Under the pieces are notes generated by a model that saw only the letters and a list, made by a program, of their open reading frames with translations, ran no database searches and had not been told where the DNA came from. Below, piece after piece: positions 43,241 to 55,822 of a DNA stretch of 64,000 bases. A program made the translations under genes and the position numbers. This stretch comes from Alnus glutinosa (taxonomy: Eukaryota; Streptophyta; Magnoliopsida; Fagales; Betulaceae), in assembly GCF_958979055.1 (NCBI RefSeq), contig NC_084891.1:23624001-23688000 (forward strand), in the 5' to 3' direction. The first letter of the stretch is position 1, and each line of letters opens with the position of its first letter.

Positions 43241-46200
43241 TAAATTCTTGTTTTATCTTGGTATCAGAGCTGTCAAGACTCACGTCTGCTCTTCATCATG
43301 TCGAGTTCTAGTTCGACTACTTCCTCACCTTCGTCCTCTTCCGCTGTTCCTACAGCTCCTATTGCATATGTTCCTATGCAACCTCTTAATTTTATCAAAC
43401 TCCAAAAAGATAACTATCTTGTTTGGAAGGCTCAACTTCTTCCATATCTTATCAGCCATAATGCTCTTAGCTTCGTGGATGGATCATCTGTTCCACCACC
43501 TCAGGCGATTCCAAATCCCACTCCAGCATTTGCTACCCCTCCAACGGTTATGAATCCAGAATTTGTTGCCTGGTGTCAGCGAGATCAATTTATTTTGAGT
43601 ACCTTGATCACCTCTCTCTCTGAATCAATGGTTTCTCATGTTGTTGGTTGTGTAACTTCCAGAGAGTTGTGGGTAACTCTTGAGCGCATCTTCACTTCGC
43701 AGTCACGTGCTTGTGTCATGCAACTACATTACTAAATAGGCACGTTGAAAAAAGGGACTTCCACTGTTTCTAAATATTTTCAGAGAGTGAAATCATTGAG
43801 TAACACTATGGCGGTTGTTGGCCACCCTCTCAATGATTTCGAAACCATTTTTCATTTATGTTGGAAGGTTTTGGATCAGAATATGATCCTTTTGTGACGT
43901 CTGTTACCACAATAGTGGACCCATTGTCTCTTGGTGAGCTGTTTGGGCACATATTAGCCCATGAACTACGATTGGAGCAGCATCAGTCGGCTCCTGATCC
44001 CTCTTTGTCCTATGCAAATATAATTGCCCGCACTCCTAACAATTAATCGCGGAAAAGGAGGCCGTTCCAATCAGTCCGGCAGAGGAAATCAGTCCAATGG
44101 ACATGGTCGTGGCCGTAGTTTTCCACATAATGGCCGAAATCGTGGCTAGTATTTATCTGGGTCTTCTTCTGGTGGTTCTCGTCCCACCTGTCAAGTTTAC
44201 CATAAACAAGGCCATACTGCCCTCTCTTGTTATCATCGTTTTGACCATGCTTTTCAGGGTGACTCTAACAACTCTCCACAAGCATTCTACTCGACACAAT
44301 CCATTCCAACTGATGCAAATTGATATTCGGACACTGGCGCGACACATCATCTCACCAATGATCTGCAGAATCTAACTCTGTCTGCTGAAGAGTACAATGG
44401 TATTGATCAAATTCGTGTGGGAAATGGGTCAGGTTTGTCCATTAGTATTTAGTCATATCGGCTCTGCTTCTTTATCTGTTGCTCGTCGCAAGTTTCTCTT
44501 AACTCAACTCCTTCTTGTTTCTAATATTGCAAAATTCTCATTTTTGTTATCAAATTTGCTAAAGATAACAATGTTTTCTTTGAGTTTCATTTCTCTTATT
44601 TTGTGATCAAGGATTGCAAAACAAGGACTCCTCTTCATCACGGGCTCCTTAGTAATGGACTCTACCAGTTTCTTCCTCCATCGAATAATTATGTTTCTCC
44701 TCAAGCTCTTGTTGGTGAAAGAACATCATCTAATCACTGGCACAGACGTTTGGGACATCCAGCTTTCCGCACTGTTCATCAGATATTGTCAAAATTTTAC
44801 CTTCCAGTTTTGTCAAATAAGTTCTAGCAATTGTGCTATGCTTGTTTACAAGCCAATAGCCACCAATTATTGTTTCTTGTTTCTTGTTTCTACTTTAGTT
44901 GCATTAGGTCATCTAGATTTGATTGTCTCTTTTGTATGAGGTCCTTCCCCGGTTGTTTCCTTTCATGGCAATTAATATTATGTTTCCCTTATTGGTTCAT
45001 TTAGTCATTTTACATGGTTGTTTCCCATCCAATGAAAATCTGACGCTTATTCAATGTTCTTACGTTTTTAGTCTATGGTTGAACGTTTGCTCAATTCCAA
45101 AATAAAATGTGTGCAAACAGATTGGGGCAAGGAGTATTGTAATTTACATTCTTTCTTTCGTCAAGTTGGCAACACTCATTAGATTTCTTGTCCACACACT
45201 CATCGACAAAATGGATGTGTAAAAAGGACACATCGATTGCCATGTGATTGAGACTACTCTTGCACTTTTAAGTGACAGTTATGTTCCAAAATTATTTGGG
45301 GATAAAGCATGTCAAACATCTTGCTATCTCATTAATCGCATGCCTACGACTACTCTTCACAACCTCTCCCCTTACGAAAAATTGTTCAACCGCGCCATTG
45401 ACTATAGTTTTCTCCGTATTTTTAGGTGTGCATGTTTCCCTCATCTGCGTCCCTATAATAATCATAAATTTGAATTCCGTTCACGTCAATGGATGTTCTT
45501 AGGATACAATACTCAACACAAAGGGTATCACTGCTTTGATATTGCTTCCCCAAAATTTTTTGTTTCCCGTTATGTTGCTTCTAATGAATCTCTTTTTCCT
45601 TTTGCATCTCAATCTTTTTCTTTTTCATCCAAGTCATCTCAAAAAGAGTCTTTACATCACTGCCTTTTATCTTTCTTGCACCCGCTATTCGTAGTCCCAC
45701 AACAATTGTTTCTTCTTCTGATTCCCCTGTGTCTCCTCATGTCTCTACTAATGTCTCGTCCTCAGATAATGAAGTACCTGAGCTGGTCATTACTTCCACA
45801 AACTCCCCTACTCCCACTCAAGCTCATCAAATGGTCACTAGAGCACAAAATGACATTCGTAGGCCGAAGACATTTACTGATGGCACCATGAGATATCCTA
45901 TCTCTCGAGCCTTGATTGCATTTACTAATGATGCCATGATTGAGCCCTCTTGTTATTCATCTGCAGTGAAAATTCCATAATGGCGGCAAGCTATGCGGAG
46001 GAGTTTAATGCTTCTTAAGAACCACACGTGGTCCTTAGTTCCCTCCTCTACGGCCACCAATGTAGTAGGTTGTAAGTGGGTCTTCAAATTGAAACACAAA
46101 GCCGATGGTTCTGTTGAGAGACATAAAGCTCGTACGGTTGCTAAGGGTTTCCATAAACTTGCAGGAATTGACTATGGTGAGACCTTTAGTCCTGTATTTA

Positions 46201-47462
46201 AACCTACAACAACAAGAACAGTTCTTTAGGTTGCATTTTCAATAGGGTGGCCCATGAAACAAATTAATATTCATAATACTTTTTTCCATGGCTTTTGTTT
46301 TTGAAGAGGTCTTTATGAGCCAACTTCCGGGCTTTACACACTCCTCCTTCCCTACCCATGCTTACAAACTTCACAAAGCCATTTATGGGTTGAAACAAGC
46401 TCCTAAAGGCTGGTTTTCTAGGCTTTGTGGTAAATTATTAGAAATTGGCTTTGTTGGATCTAAGGCGGACTCTTCCTTGTTTGTCTTTAAATCTTCTTCG
46501 GTTACTTATCTATGTTGACGATATCATAATTACTACATTTGTACCACATGCTATTGATGAGCTTTTGCAGCTGTTGCAGCTTGACTTTGCTGTCAAGGAT
46601 CTATTGAATTTCTTCTTGCGTGTGGAGGTACTACACCTCAAATATGGTCTTCTCTTATCACAACGACTGTATATTCTTGATCTCCTCAAACGCACAAACA
46701 TATTGGAAGCCAAACCAATTTCTTCTCCCATGTCTTCGTCTCACACTTAATTTGTAAGCTTTTGATGGGGATCCGGTTGAAGACCCTTTTCTTTTATGTA
46801 GCACAGTTGGCTCTTAGCAGTACTTGTCACTCACTCATCTAGATATGGCCTTTGCAGTTAATAGAGTGTGCTAGTTTGTGTATAGGCCAACAAAATTGCA
46901 TTGGCAGGCTATGAAACGTATTATCCGGTACTTTAAACACACACTCTCTCATGGTCTCCTTATCACTTAGTCCTCATCTCCTAATTTGGAAGCTTTTTCA
47001 GATGCGGATTGGGCAAGGTGCCTTGATAATCATCGATCCACATGCGGTTATTGTGTTTTCTTAGGTTCTAATTTGATTTCATGGAGTTCTAAAAAGCATC
47101 CAACTGTTTCTAGATCAAGTACTGAGGCGAAGTATAAATCTCGCAAATACGGCAGCATAATTATTATGGATACAATCCTTACTTCGTGATCTTGGCGTTG
47201 TTCTCTCCTCTCCACCAACATTATGGAGTGACAACATTGGAGCTACTTATCTCTCTACCAATCTTGTGTTTCATGGTCGGACCAAACATGTAGACTTTCA
47301 CTTTGTTCAGGATAGAGTTGCATCCAAACAACTTGATGTATGTTTTATTTCGAGCAAGGACCAACTTGCGGATGTCCTTACTAAACCAATCGTATATACT
47401 CGGTTTCATTTTTTTTGTTCCAAGCTCAATGTGGTTCCTCCCCTGTTGAGCTTGCGGGAGGA

Positions 47463-47703
47463 TGTTGAAGCACATAATGATTTTCAGCCTTCCTCACCTA
47501 TAACGCACGACTTAAAGCCCAAATAACTCTCATCCAAGTGCAACGTACACAGCAGTAATGTAAGTAGCAGTAACGGGCAACGTCTTTTTGTCTTTGTCTC
47601 TTCATAATTAACTGCTGTAATCTACAACTCTATTTAAACTAATGAAAGCCCAATCACAATGGCAAGCGAGGAAGCTTACACATATTAAATTCTTGTTTTA
47701 TCT
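47463..47703 (+). repeat. 3' LTR of copia-2
   Basis: Begins TGTTGAAGCACATAATGA and ends near TTCTTGTTTTATCT. It preserves the uninterrupted LTR sequence that MITE-X split in the 5' LTR. Confidence 0.85.
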
Positions 47704-48056
47704 AAAAAAATAATTATCAAACAAGTTGAACTAATTTTTTTTTTGCAATTCATTTATTCAGATTTCTCAACAATATTCTACCTCAAGCTACACATAGAGT
47801 CATAGGCAAACACTCAAGCTGAAGATAATAATTCTAGATCAACAACAACATAGTTAACGGAAGATGCAGTTAAGAGACGTTGAACCAAGATAAATCGCAA
47901 GGGGACGATGGATAGGGCCTCCGATGAGGCAAGTTGAGCCTTAGAAGAGGCAAAAAAGGGAGGGGGAAGGAGGAGGAGGGGACTAAGAGGGAAGGGGGAG
48001 GAGGAGGTAGTGGATTCCTCCTCGTCGGCCAGGGAAGGGGAGGTCTTTGTTTTCAA
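47704..48056. other. spacer between copia-2 and copia-3, no gene
   Basis: AT-rich, then a purine-rich stretch (47935-48010) of GGGAGGAGG type. No recognisable protein on either strand. Confidence 0.5.
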
Positions 48057-48390
48057 TGTTAGAGAATATATTTCCTATATTGAAAGAAAATATATTATAT
48101 TGTATTATATTGATATTGTACGTTACTTTCCTTTTATAAGGTTGATTGTAATTAGTTTTGATGGTAATCAAATCAATTAGATTTGATTACCATCCTTACC
48201 TATCTCAATTCTCCTATAAATAGGTGTATTATGTATTGTAAAACTATCAAGCAATAAAAGCACAATGTAACCCTTTGGGCTTTATGCCGTAGATATATGT
48301 CTTAGACCGAACCACGTAAAATTCTCTTGTCTCTATTTTATTATTTCCGCTTTTGTCTTTATTTTTCCTATGTGTTTATATTTTTTACCA
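48057..48390 (+). repeat. 5' LTR of copia-3
   Basis: 334 bp, TGTTAGAGAATATATTTCC to TTTTTTACCA, directly followed by the primer-binding site. Confidence 0.82.
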
Positions 48391-48593
48391 TGGTATCAGA
48401 GTTATAGGCTAACGCCAGTGTTTGATCCAATGGTCCTGTGAAATTTTTCGTTTTCTGTATTTCATTTTTTTCGTGATAGTTAATATTTTGCAGATCTCCT
48501 CACCATAAATCTTGCATAGTATTTGACACACACACACCCAAAAAAAAAAAAAAAAAGGGGGGGAGAAGTGAAAAAAGAAAATAATAATAATAA

Positions 48594-49258
48594 TGGATAA
48601 TTGCACCGTTGGTCCCTGTGGTATGCCATAATTATTTTTCACTCCCTATGGTTTAAAAAGTGCATGGGAGGTCCCTGTGATATGCAATAATTACAAATCG
48701 ATCCTTACAGTCAAATTCCGTTAAAAATTTTAACAGATTCCATCAAATGCGACGTTAGCGCCACGTGTCGCCATCTTAATAAAATAATATAAATTTATTA
48801 AAAAATAAATAAAAATACTTATTTTTTTGAAAATATTAAAATTCAAAAAAAAAAAAAACCAAAATAAAAACAAAAAAAGGAAAAAGGTGGCAAAGGGGTG
48901 GTTGGGCCACCCCTATTAGATATAGGGGTGGCCGCGCGCCACCCCAGGCGGCCTCTGGGGGTGGCCATCGGGCCATCCCTTGCCCGCCAGTTTTTTTTTT
49001 TTTTTTTTTTTAAAAAAATAAATTATTTATTAATAAATTTATATTTTTTATGAAGATGGACACGTGTCGCCATCTTATTGGCGACATGTGGCACTGACGT
49101 GTAGGGCTAACAGATTCTGTCAAATGGTGGACGGAAAATCGACCCAGGGAGTAAAATGTAATTATTGCATATCACAATGACCTCCCATGCACTTTTTAAA
49201 CCATAGAGAGTGAAAAATAATTATTGAATACCACAGGGACCAATGGTGCAATTATCCA
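48594..49258. mobile_element. foldback MITE with GC-rich core, nested in copia-3
   Basis: Terminal inverted repeats of more than 50 bp start TGGATAATTGCACC at both ends and include GGTCCCTGTGGTAT. The flanks are TAATAATAA at 48585-48593 and 49259-49267, which fits a 9-bp target duplication but lies in a TAA microsatellite and so is ambiguous. The centre (48888-48990) is a GGGGTGGCC/GGCCACCCC hairpin bordered by A and T runs. Confidence 0.82.
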
Positions 49259-49598
49259 TAATAATAATAATAATAAAAAGACCAAGTTGCCCATATTATT
49301 TTGGTTATTGTTGGTTCGATTGTTGATTTATACCCATCTTTTGGCCTTTGTGGTATTGTTTAAAACCCAGGCTAATTTCAGCCCATAGTTGGCCAACTTT
49401 TTTTGACATTTGTGGTATTGTTTAAAACTCATGCCTTGTTTAGCTCATAGTTAGCCTATTGATATTTAAGGCGCATTTCCACCATCGCTGACTTCCTTCA
49501 CTCATCGCCATCGATTGTTGTCATATTCAAACGAAGAAGAATGATTTATTGCAAGTTCAAACTTCCAGAATCCTTGTACCTTGAGTTTGAGGGGGAGG

Positions 49599-49923
49599 TG
49601 TTAGATAATGTATTTCCTATATTAAAAGAAAATATATTATATTGATATCATATGTTACTTTCATTTTATAAAGTTGATTGTAATTAAGTTTGATGGTAAT
49701 CAAATCAATCAGATTTGATTGTCATTCTTTCTTATCTCAATTCTCTTATAAACATGAGTATTCTATATAGTAAAACTATCAAACAATAAGAGCGTAATGT
49801 AGCCCTTTGGGCTTTACCCTATGGACATAAGTCATAAATCGAATCACATAAAATTTTTTATATTTTTATTTTATTATTTCTGCTATTTGTCTTTATTTTT
49901 CCATTTGATTATTTTTTCTATCA
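49599..49923 (+). repeat. 3' LTR of copia-3
   Basis: Begins TGTTAGATAATGTATTTCC after the polypurine tract; the right end near TTTTTTCTATCA is approximate. Confidence 0.75.
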
Positions 49924-50258
49924 TTCAGGAGAGGAGAGAGCGAAGAGAAAAGAAGTTGTTCACCGACTATTATCTATTCTCTTACTTACATATACTAAAT
50001 AACATTTCTCTTAGTTAATAAGCGTAATGCCCTTTGATAAATTGTTATATGGCTGCTATATAACTTGATGGTTTGCCAGTAAAATTCAACCTTGAAATTA
50101 ATGCTTATAATATATATATAATTAATTAATTTTCACTTTAGTAATATAATCTACTAAATAACAATAATCAATTATTTAAAAATAAAAATTACTCACTAAG
50201 TAAAGCTTCGAATAAGCAATTCCGTTTCATTTTCCGTCGCCCTCCCTCCGCTCCACCC
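49924..50258 (+). promoter_or_regulatory. PTPA: PTPA upstream region and leader
   Basis: AT-rich sequence up to about 50200 and a CT-rich leader (CCGTCGCCCTCCCTCCGCTC) just before the ATG. TATA-like ATAATATATATATAAT lies near 50107-50122. Copia-3 ends only about 330 bp upstream of the start codon. Confidence 0.5.
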
Positions 50259-51430
50259 ATGGAACCCCACGACCACGAACACGAAGAGAGCCCCAAATCC
50301 CCCCAAACCCCATCCCCACCGTCCAGCACCGGCACCAGCACCAGCACCGGAGCCTGCTGCAAATGTGGCGGTCCCACTAGCTTCGCACCCCCGCCCCAGT
50401 GGTCCGAAATCAGCCCGCCCCCAGTCTACCGACCCATCCGCGCCCCAGCCATCAATTTGCCCGCCAACACCCACTCTCAGCAAGCCATAATTCTTGCCCC
50501 GGTCCCTCACTCCCAGAAGGTCTCAATCATCTCCCCTCCCTACCAATTCCAAACCCCAACCAAAATAATCCAATCCCCCGATGACATCCGTCACTTGCAC
50601 GATTCCGACTCCGGCAAAAACTTTATCGGCTTCATCGTCGCCCTCTCCGAGTCCATTCGCGGCCGCAAGATCTCCGACCCCTGCCACATGTCCCGGACGA
50701 TCAAATCCATCGTCTCCATCCTCGAAACCCTATTCCACTGGATCGACGAAATACCTCCGCTCCAGCAACCCTCTCGCTACGGCAACCTCTCTTACCGTAC
50801 CTGGCACGACCGTCTCACCGAGACCAGCGAGTCCTTGATGCTCGAGTTCCTCCCAGCCGATCTCCAATCTGCCACAGCCGAGATCGTCCCGTACTTCTCC
50901 GACAGCTTCGGGAACCCGAGCCGCATCGACTACGGTACCGGCCACGAGACTAACTTCGCCGCGTGGCTGTACTGCTTGACTAGGTTGGGGCTCATCAAAG
51001 AGGAGGATTACCAAGCCGCTGTGGCTAGGGTTTTCGTGAAGTATCTAGAATTGATGAGGAAATTGCAATTGGTTTATTGCCTGGAGCCCGCAGGGTCGCA
51101 CGGGGTTTGGGGCCTCGACGACTATCATTTCCTGCCTTTTATCTTCGGGTCGTCGCAGCTGATCGATCACAAGTATATGAAGCCCAAGTCGATTCATAAT
51201 CAGGATATACTGGATAATTTTTCGAACGAGTATATGTACATTGCGTGCATTTTGTTTGTGAAGAAGGTGAAGAAAGGTTTGTTCGCTGAGCACTCGCCGT
51301 TGTTGGATGATATAAGCGGAGTGCCTAATTGGAACAAGGTGAATAGTGGGTTGCTGAAGATGTATAAGGTGGAGGTCTTGGAGAAGGTCCCTATCATGCA
51401 GCATTTTCTGTTTGGTTGGCTTATCAAATG
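50259..51430 (+). CDS. PTPA: serine/threonine-protein phosphatase 2A activator (PTPA), exon 1
   Basis: PTPA is a peptidyl-prolyl isomerase-like activator that binds and remodels the PP2A catalytic subunit. Residues 1-100 are a plant-type proline/serine-rich N-terminal extension (MEPHDHEHEESPKSP...). The PTPA domain follows from IIQSPDDIRHLHDSDSGKNF, with IDEIPPLQQPSRYGN, DYGTGHETNFAAWLYCL, HGVWGLDDYHFLPF and EVLEKVPIMQHFLFGWLIK. The open frame continues to 51455 as ...IKWYGLCSFL, but ATCAAATG|GTATGG is a good donor. Splicing to 56395 gives ...IKWE and a 392-residue protein, the ending I recall for plant PTPA. The first methionine is in a suitable context. GC content is far above the neighbourhood, as expected for a conserved single-copy gene. 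It is intact. Confidence 0.95.
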
Positions 51431-53154
51431 GTATGGGCTTTGCTCCTTTCTATGAAATATCAGGATAGTGTTTATATGGATAGGTAATTGTGGGCTTTAG
51501 CTTCTTTGCTTGGTTGACATATTATAAGCTTGATTTTAGTTATTTGAATTCACTTGTTGTCCTGTCCTGGTTGCGGTCTCTTGTGCTGGACTTTAGTTTG
51601 TTTTCAATATCATCATGATTTTGTGGGCATAAATTGATAGAGACGTTAATATCAACATATTTGTTTAATTGAGTTCTGTAGATGGTTGTGATCTAACGCA
51701 TCTAGGTATTGGAAGGAGCAAAAGAAATTATAACAAAGTAACCGGTGGGCTTGAAGATTCGATATTGGGTATGGCAATTTTTGAACTTGAAAGATGGTTC
51801 TTATGGCTGACGACTGAATATATAGTTCATGTTTCTCCCTCTATTCGTTAGGTGGTTTATTCAATTAAGGAGGAGTTGGCTTAGTAGTGAATAGGGACGT
51901 GAGGCTGCTGCTTCAGAAACTGAATCCACGGCTTCAAAGTAAACTCGATAGACTGATTCACCTAGATCCAGAGCTCTAACAGGCCTTGGAGGACCGAACC
52001 CACGTATGTGGCAAAATACGGGGATGACTTACTCCCACCTTCTGCCAGCCCTCACCTAGATTGGTGCTAGCTCTTCCCCAGTGATGGGGGCAATTCACCT
52101 CTGTATTCCTATTCTTTCTCCCACTTCAACGAATTGGGGTTCCCATTAGTTGCTTGATGTTGTCTCCTGTTTATCTTATTCTTGAACGGTGTGAGCTATA
52201 TGGTAGCTAAACATTTTAGGGTCAGACAATAACATGCTTGGCTTGGAAAAGAAGTCTAAGCAAAAGCTTATGGACTTGTCTATACTTGTAGTGTTACATT
52301 TTCAAATCGCTAATTTCTGGAAGCTTATGTGCCGTTGGAGTGTTTGTGGGGCAAATGAATAATTAATGGCCTTTTTCTCTTTAAAACTTTTTTCTTTTTC
52401 TTTTTTTGTCTCATCAAAATGACATTAATAGCTGTGACATTTTATATCTTGTACTCAGGGCTTCAGCCCATGATCCTCCCAACATGGCTAAGGGTGTTCA
52501 CCCTGTTGCCCTATCATTAAATCCAAATGTCTTGCATTTAAATTCTTGCATCGCTTCTATTCATAAAAAAAATTCTTGCGTCGCCTCTATCTTCCCCTAA
52601 AATATTTTGACAGTTTCTTCTCATTTATGAGGTCTTCTCCATTTCCTTGTGTTCCCTCCATGTTCTTCTTACTAGACTTGCTGAAGTGGCTCCTTTTTCA
52701 GATATGGTAGTGGGTTTCAATGACATCATTGAAAAGCAATTAGGGGCAAATTTTCGCTCCATTGTGGCTTCTATGACCCTTTTCTAATTATTATTAGAGT
52801 GAGTATTTGCCTTCTCAATATTACGACAAGAAGTGGTCTCACGGCAGTCTCTTTACTTGCTATGATGGCCAAGTCAAACATTTTATGAACAAGGTTGATC
52901 TAATGATCTTCTGTCAGTTTACTCGTTCTTCACATGGGTGCTTTTTGTTGGTGCATTTGAGGCATCTCTATTATTAATGGACATATATATATGCTAACTC
53001 ACCCCAACTCCTTTCCAAGCTTTTCCACACGCGCGCACACACCGAAAAAAAATAAAAAATGCACGAGTTAAAGTTATTGCGGTGTGAGTATATATATGCT
53101 TCAGACCTTTTCAAGCCATGCTTGGTAGTAGAGGTAGAACCATCTTAATGGGTT

Positions 53155-53295
53155 TGGGGGGGGGGGGGGGGGGGGGGGGGGGGTCTTCAGCCACCCTAAA
53201 TTTACAAAAAAAAAAAAAAAAAACCCAAAAGATATGTTTTTATGAGTATCCTCCTTGCAATTTTTTTTTAACCCCCCCCCCCCCCCCCCCCCCCA
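53155..53295. repeat. G29 and C23 homopolymer tracts facing each other in the PTPA intron
   Basis: A run of about 29 G and, some 90 bp later, a run of about 23 C. An A run sits between them. The two could pair in RNA, or the G tract could form quadruplexes. Lengths in the assembly may be unreliable. Confidence 0.8.
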
Positions 53296-55698
53296 CCCAA
53301 ATTTTTTAAAATAGTTTTCTCCCCTCAAGTTCTAGTTCCTCCCCTGCTTAGTAACTTGCGTCCTGCTTAGATACATATCAGTGGGAGAATTTGGTGTTAG
53401 TCAGTTAATATAGTCTATCACATGTCACGTTCTTTTAGCTATTTGATGTATGCAAAACCACCTCGTATATGAAATTAAGAACTAGTTGATGTCAAAACAT
53501 TCACAATTTAGAAATGTGGTAACTATATCTGCACGATACCCTAAAGGATTAGTGACAACTAGAGCTCTTTTTTATAATTTATATGTAGTTTGGATCAATT
53601 CGTCTGATGTGATCTTACACATGCTTGGACAACGCCCTCCCAATCTAAATCCTTAACGTGGTCAACGCAAATTCCCTTACTCAAATCTGCGGCGTTCATC
53701 AGAAAAACCCGTATTCATGACTCATGGATTTATTTGGTTGGCTCTGATGGCGATGGCAACATGAACCGGGGATGTGATGCCATATCTTCATGGTACCCAA
53801 AATGACTAGTCACAATTAAAACTCCTCGTAATTGATTATAAAGCCTAGATAGACTTAGTACATGCATGGCGTTAACTCAGTACAAGCTTGTGCAATTCTC
53901 TCACAACCAAGATGACACTATTTAGGGCATTTAACCAAGATCAACATAGTACATGTTTGACATGAATTCTAAATGCACTCTGGGGTACAATCTCTCCCAT
54001 TTAAATTCTGACGTCCTTGGCATAGGGAACTCGTGCTGTGGTACAGTGCCACTGAGCCACATTGTGTTACTGTGTTAGCTCTAGTATCATTTGGCACTGT
54101 CTATAGATGTGTTAGCCATATATATACTATACCCAAAAAGATTAGTCATAATTAGGGTTTTTTTAATCACTTATATAGCTTAGATTGACCTAGTACACAT
54201 TAGATGTGGGATTTAGGCACTCAGCACACCCCCACACCTACACAATGCCCTCATATATACAATCTGGGCTACCACAAAAATTACTGTGGAAAAACTCAGT
54301 ACTTTTTTTATATTAATTGGTTTTCTCATGCAGAAGGCCATCAAACGTTTGTCGACTTTCTATCCAACTATTTATTACACCTATCTAAAGTTTTATAGAT
54401 ATAAGAAACCTATCCTGCACTGAATGATGTCAGCTTGTATTATTGAGATCAGCATCTGGTTTAATATTCAAATTTGCCGAGAAGGCAAGAATTTCAGACC
54501 TTATTAAGTGGCATTTTATATTTTTGTTGGTTACTTTCCTGCGTTGACAATTAATAAAGTAATGTGGCCCTCATTAGAAGGGAGCTTTACCATATGCTTC
54601 ACAGCATAGTCAGCTTTCATTTCCAAGGCACCTTAGAACAAGTTAATGGAAGGCTTTTTGTGAGCACCCGGGAAACATAAAGCTCTATTTCCATCTCCTT
54701 CACGTAAGTGCTTGTTAAGCTAATATGAAGGCTGATAGACATGCTAAAGATGTCATCTTTGCCAGATGCAAGGCAACCTGTTCTTGGTTGTGTCAAACAA
54801 AATTGTTCCTTTGTAAAATTTTGCTCTTTTCTGCATTGTGTATCGATATTTTTTGGTCAATGTGCTATATCCTGATTCCAAAACATGTGTATTTGAGTCT
54901 CGTTCAAAAGTAGTGGAATATCTGGTTTAGTGGAAATTCATTTAAGTCATTGGCACTGAGCTCATGTTCTGAGCCAATCTCAGTCAGTTTATGTTTGCAT
55001 TACATTTTTCTTTTTCAACAGTTGAGTGTGAATATTATATGTTTTGGGAGAAAGGGACTAACTTGTGGGGTTTGTCTTTCTGGAAAGCGAAGATAGTGAG
55101 GACTTGTTGTTTATGCATGGTTAGTACAAGTACCGTAGGAATTTCTCTACACATTAAAAGTTACGCCATGTTTCATTTATTGTTAATGATTAAATTCTAG
55201 TGTTCAAGGCTCGTGGCCTGTTCTGCTTAGCAGAACTTTCTAGGTGTCATCAAAATGTAAGCCAATGTGTTTATTGTATTGTAAGCCAGATGCTGCTAGG
55301 TGGATCAAATGGCATCTTCTTCGGCTATAGATAATGAGTGGAGGATGAGGTGAGAGGCTCAATTCCATACTGGTTCATGAGTTGCATAATTATCTAGAAA
55401 AAGACAAGGGGGGGAAAAAGAAAAAGAAAAAATGTAATTACTAGTCTTGGGTTTGTCACCATCAGTTAACACTTCTAGACGAGCTGGCCAAGAATGGATC
55501 TTCAGAGTGGATGCTCTTGACTGAGCTCAACTTTCAATGACGATCAGGATATTGCCGCCAGCAGCTTTATCATATAACTTGAAGTTAACTCACAAATCCT
55601 CACAAGACATAGCTAAAGGCGGCCTTCTGTGCCATGTGAGATAAGGTTATGATGATTTGAGAAGGTTCCATGATAAGGCATAGGGCTAAATGAGTTTT

Positions 55699-55792
55699 GG
55701 AGCTGCTCCAGATATGGAATTACCTCATCCCTGGATGCTGGTTGTGGAGCTGCTCCAGATATGGAATTACCTCATCCTTGGATGCTGGTTGG
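55699..55792. repeat. 47-bp direct tandem duplication
   Basis: Two adjacent units beginning GGAGCTGCTCCAGATATGG differ at two positions, including CATCCCTGG against CATCCTTGG. Confidence 0.92.
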
Positions 55793-55822
55793 ATGATTTG
55801 CTACATTACATTTAACAACTTA

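Larger units (their letters stand above)
41437..47703 (+). mobile_element. Ty1/copia LTR retrotransposon fossil (copia-2), heavily broken
   Basis: The 5' LTR runs from 41437 to about 43258 and is enlarged by two inserted MULE-type MITEs; the 3' LTR is at about 47463-47703. TGGTATCAGAGCTG after the 5' LTR is the primer-binding site, and GCTTGCGGGAGGA before the 3' LTR is the polypurine tract. Parts in order are gag (about 43298-44050, with KDNYLVWKAQLLPYL), pre-integrase and integrase (44700-45560), reverse transcriptase with CKWVFKLK and YGLKQAPKGW (46000-46750) and RNase H with DADWARC (46980-47420). It is broken by well over ten interruptions and its LTRs are clearly diverged, so it is old. 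A target duplication was not clear. Confidence 0.9.
48057..49923 (+). mobile_element. short LTR retroelement fossil (copia-3), internally deleted
   Basis: LTRs lie at 48057-48390 and about 49599-49923, both starting TGTTAGA and sharing CCCTTTGGGCTTTA and GATGGTAATCAAATCAAT. TGGTATCAGAGTTATAGG follows the 5' LTR as primer-binding site, and TTGAGTTTGAGGGGGAGG precedes the 3' LTR as polypurine tract. The flanks TTCAA (48052-48056) and TTCAG (49924-49928) look like a worn target duplication. Only 1.2 kb lies between the LTRs, with no coding domain, and more than half of that is the foldback element at 48594-49258. LTR divergence is high by eye, so it is an old remnant. Confidence 0.85.

Noticed and set aside
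47814-48056. 80-codon minus-strand frame with serine and leucine runs
   Set aside because: Low-complexity purine-rich DNA read on the other strand; no motif.
51431-51455. PTPA ending ...KWYGLCSFL as the sole product
   Set aside because: The tail is unlike the family, and the sequence at 51431 is a splice donor with an in-phase acceptor at 56394; kept only as a possible intron-retention form.
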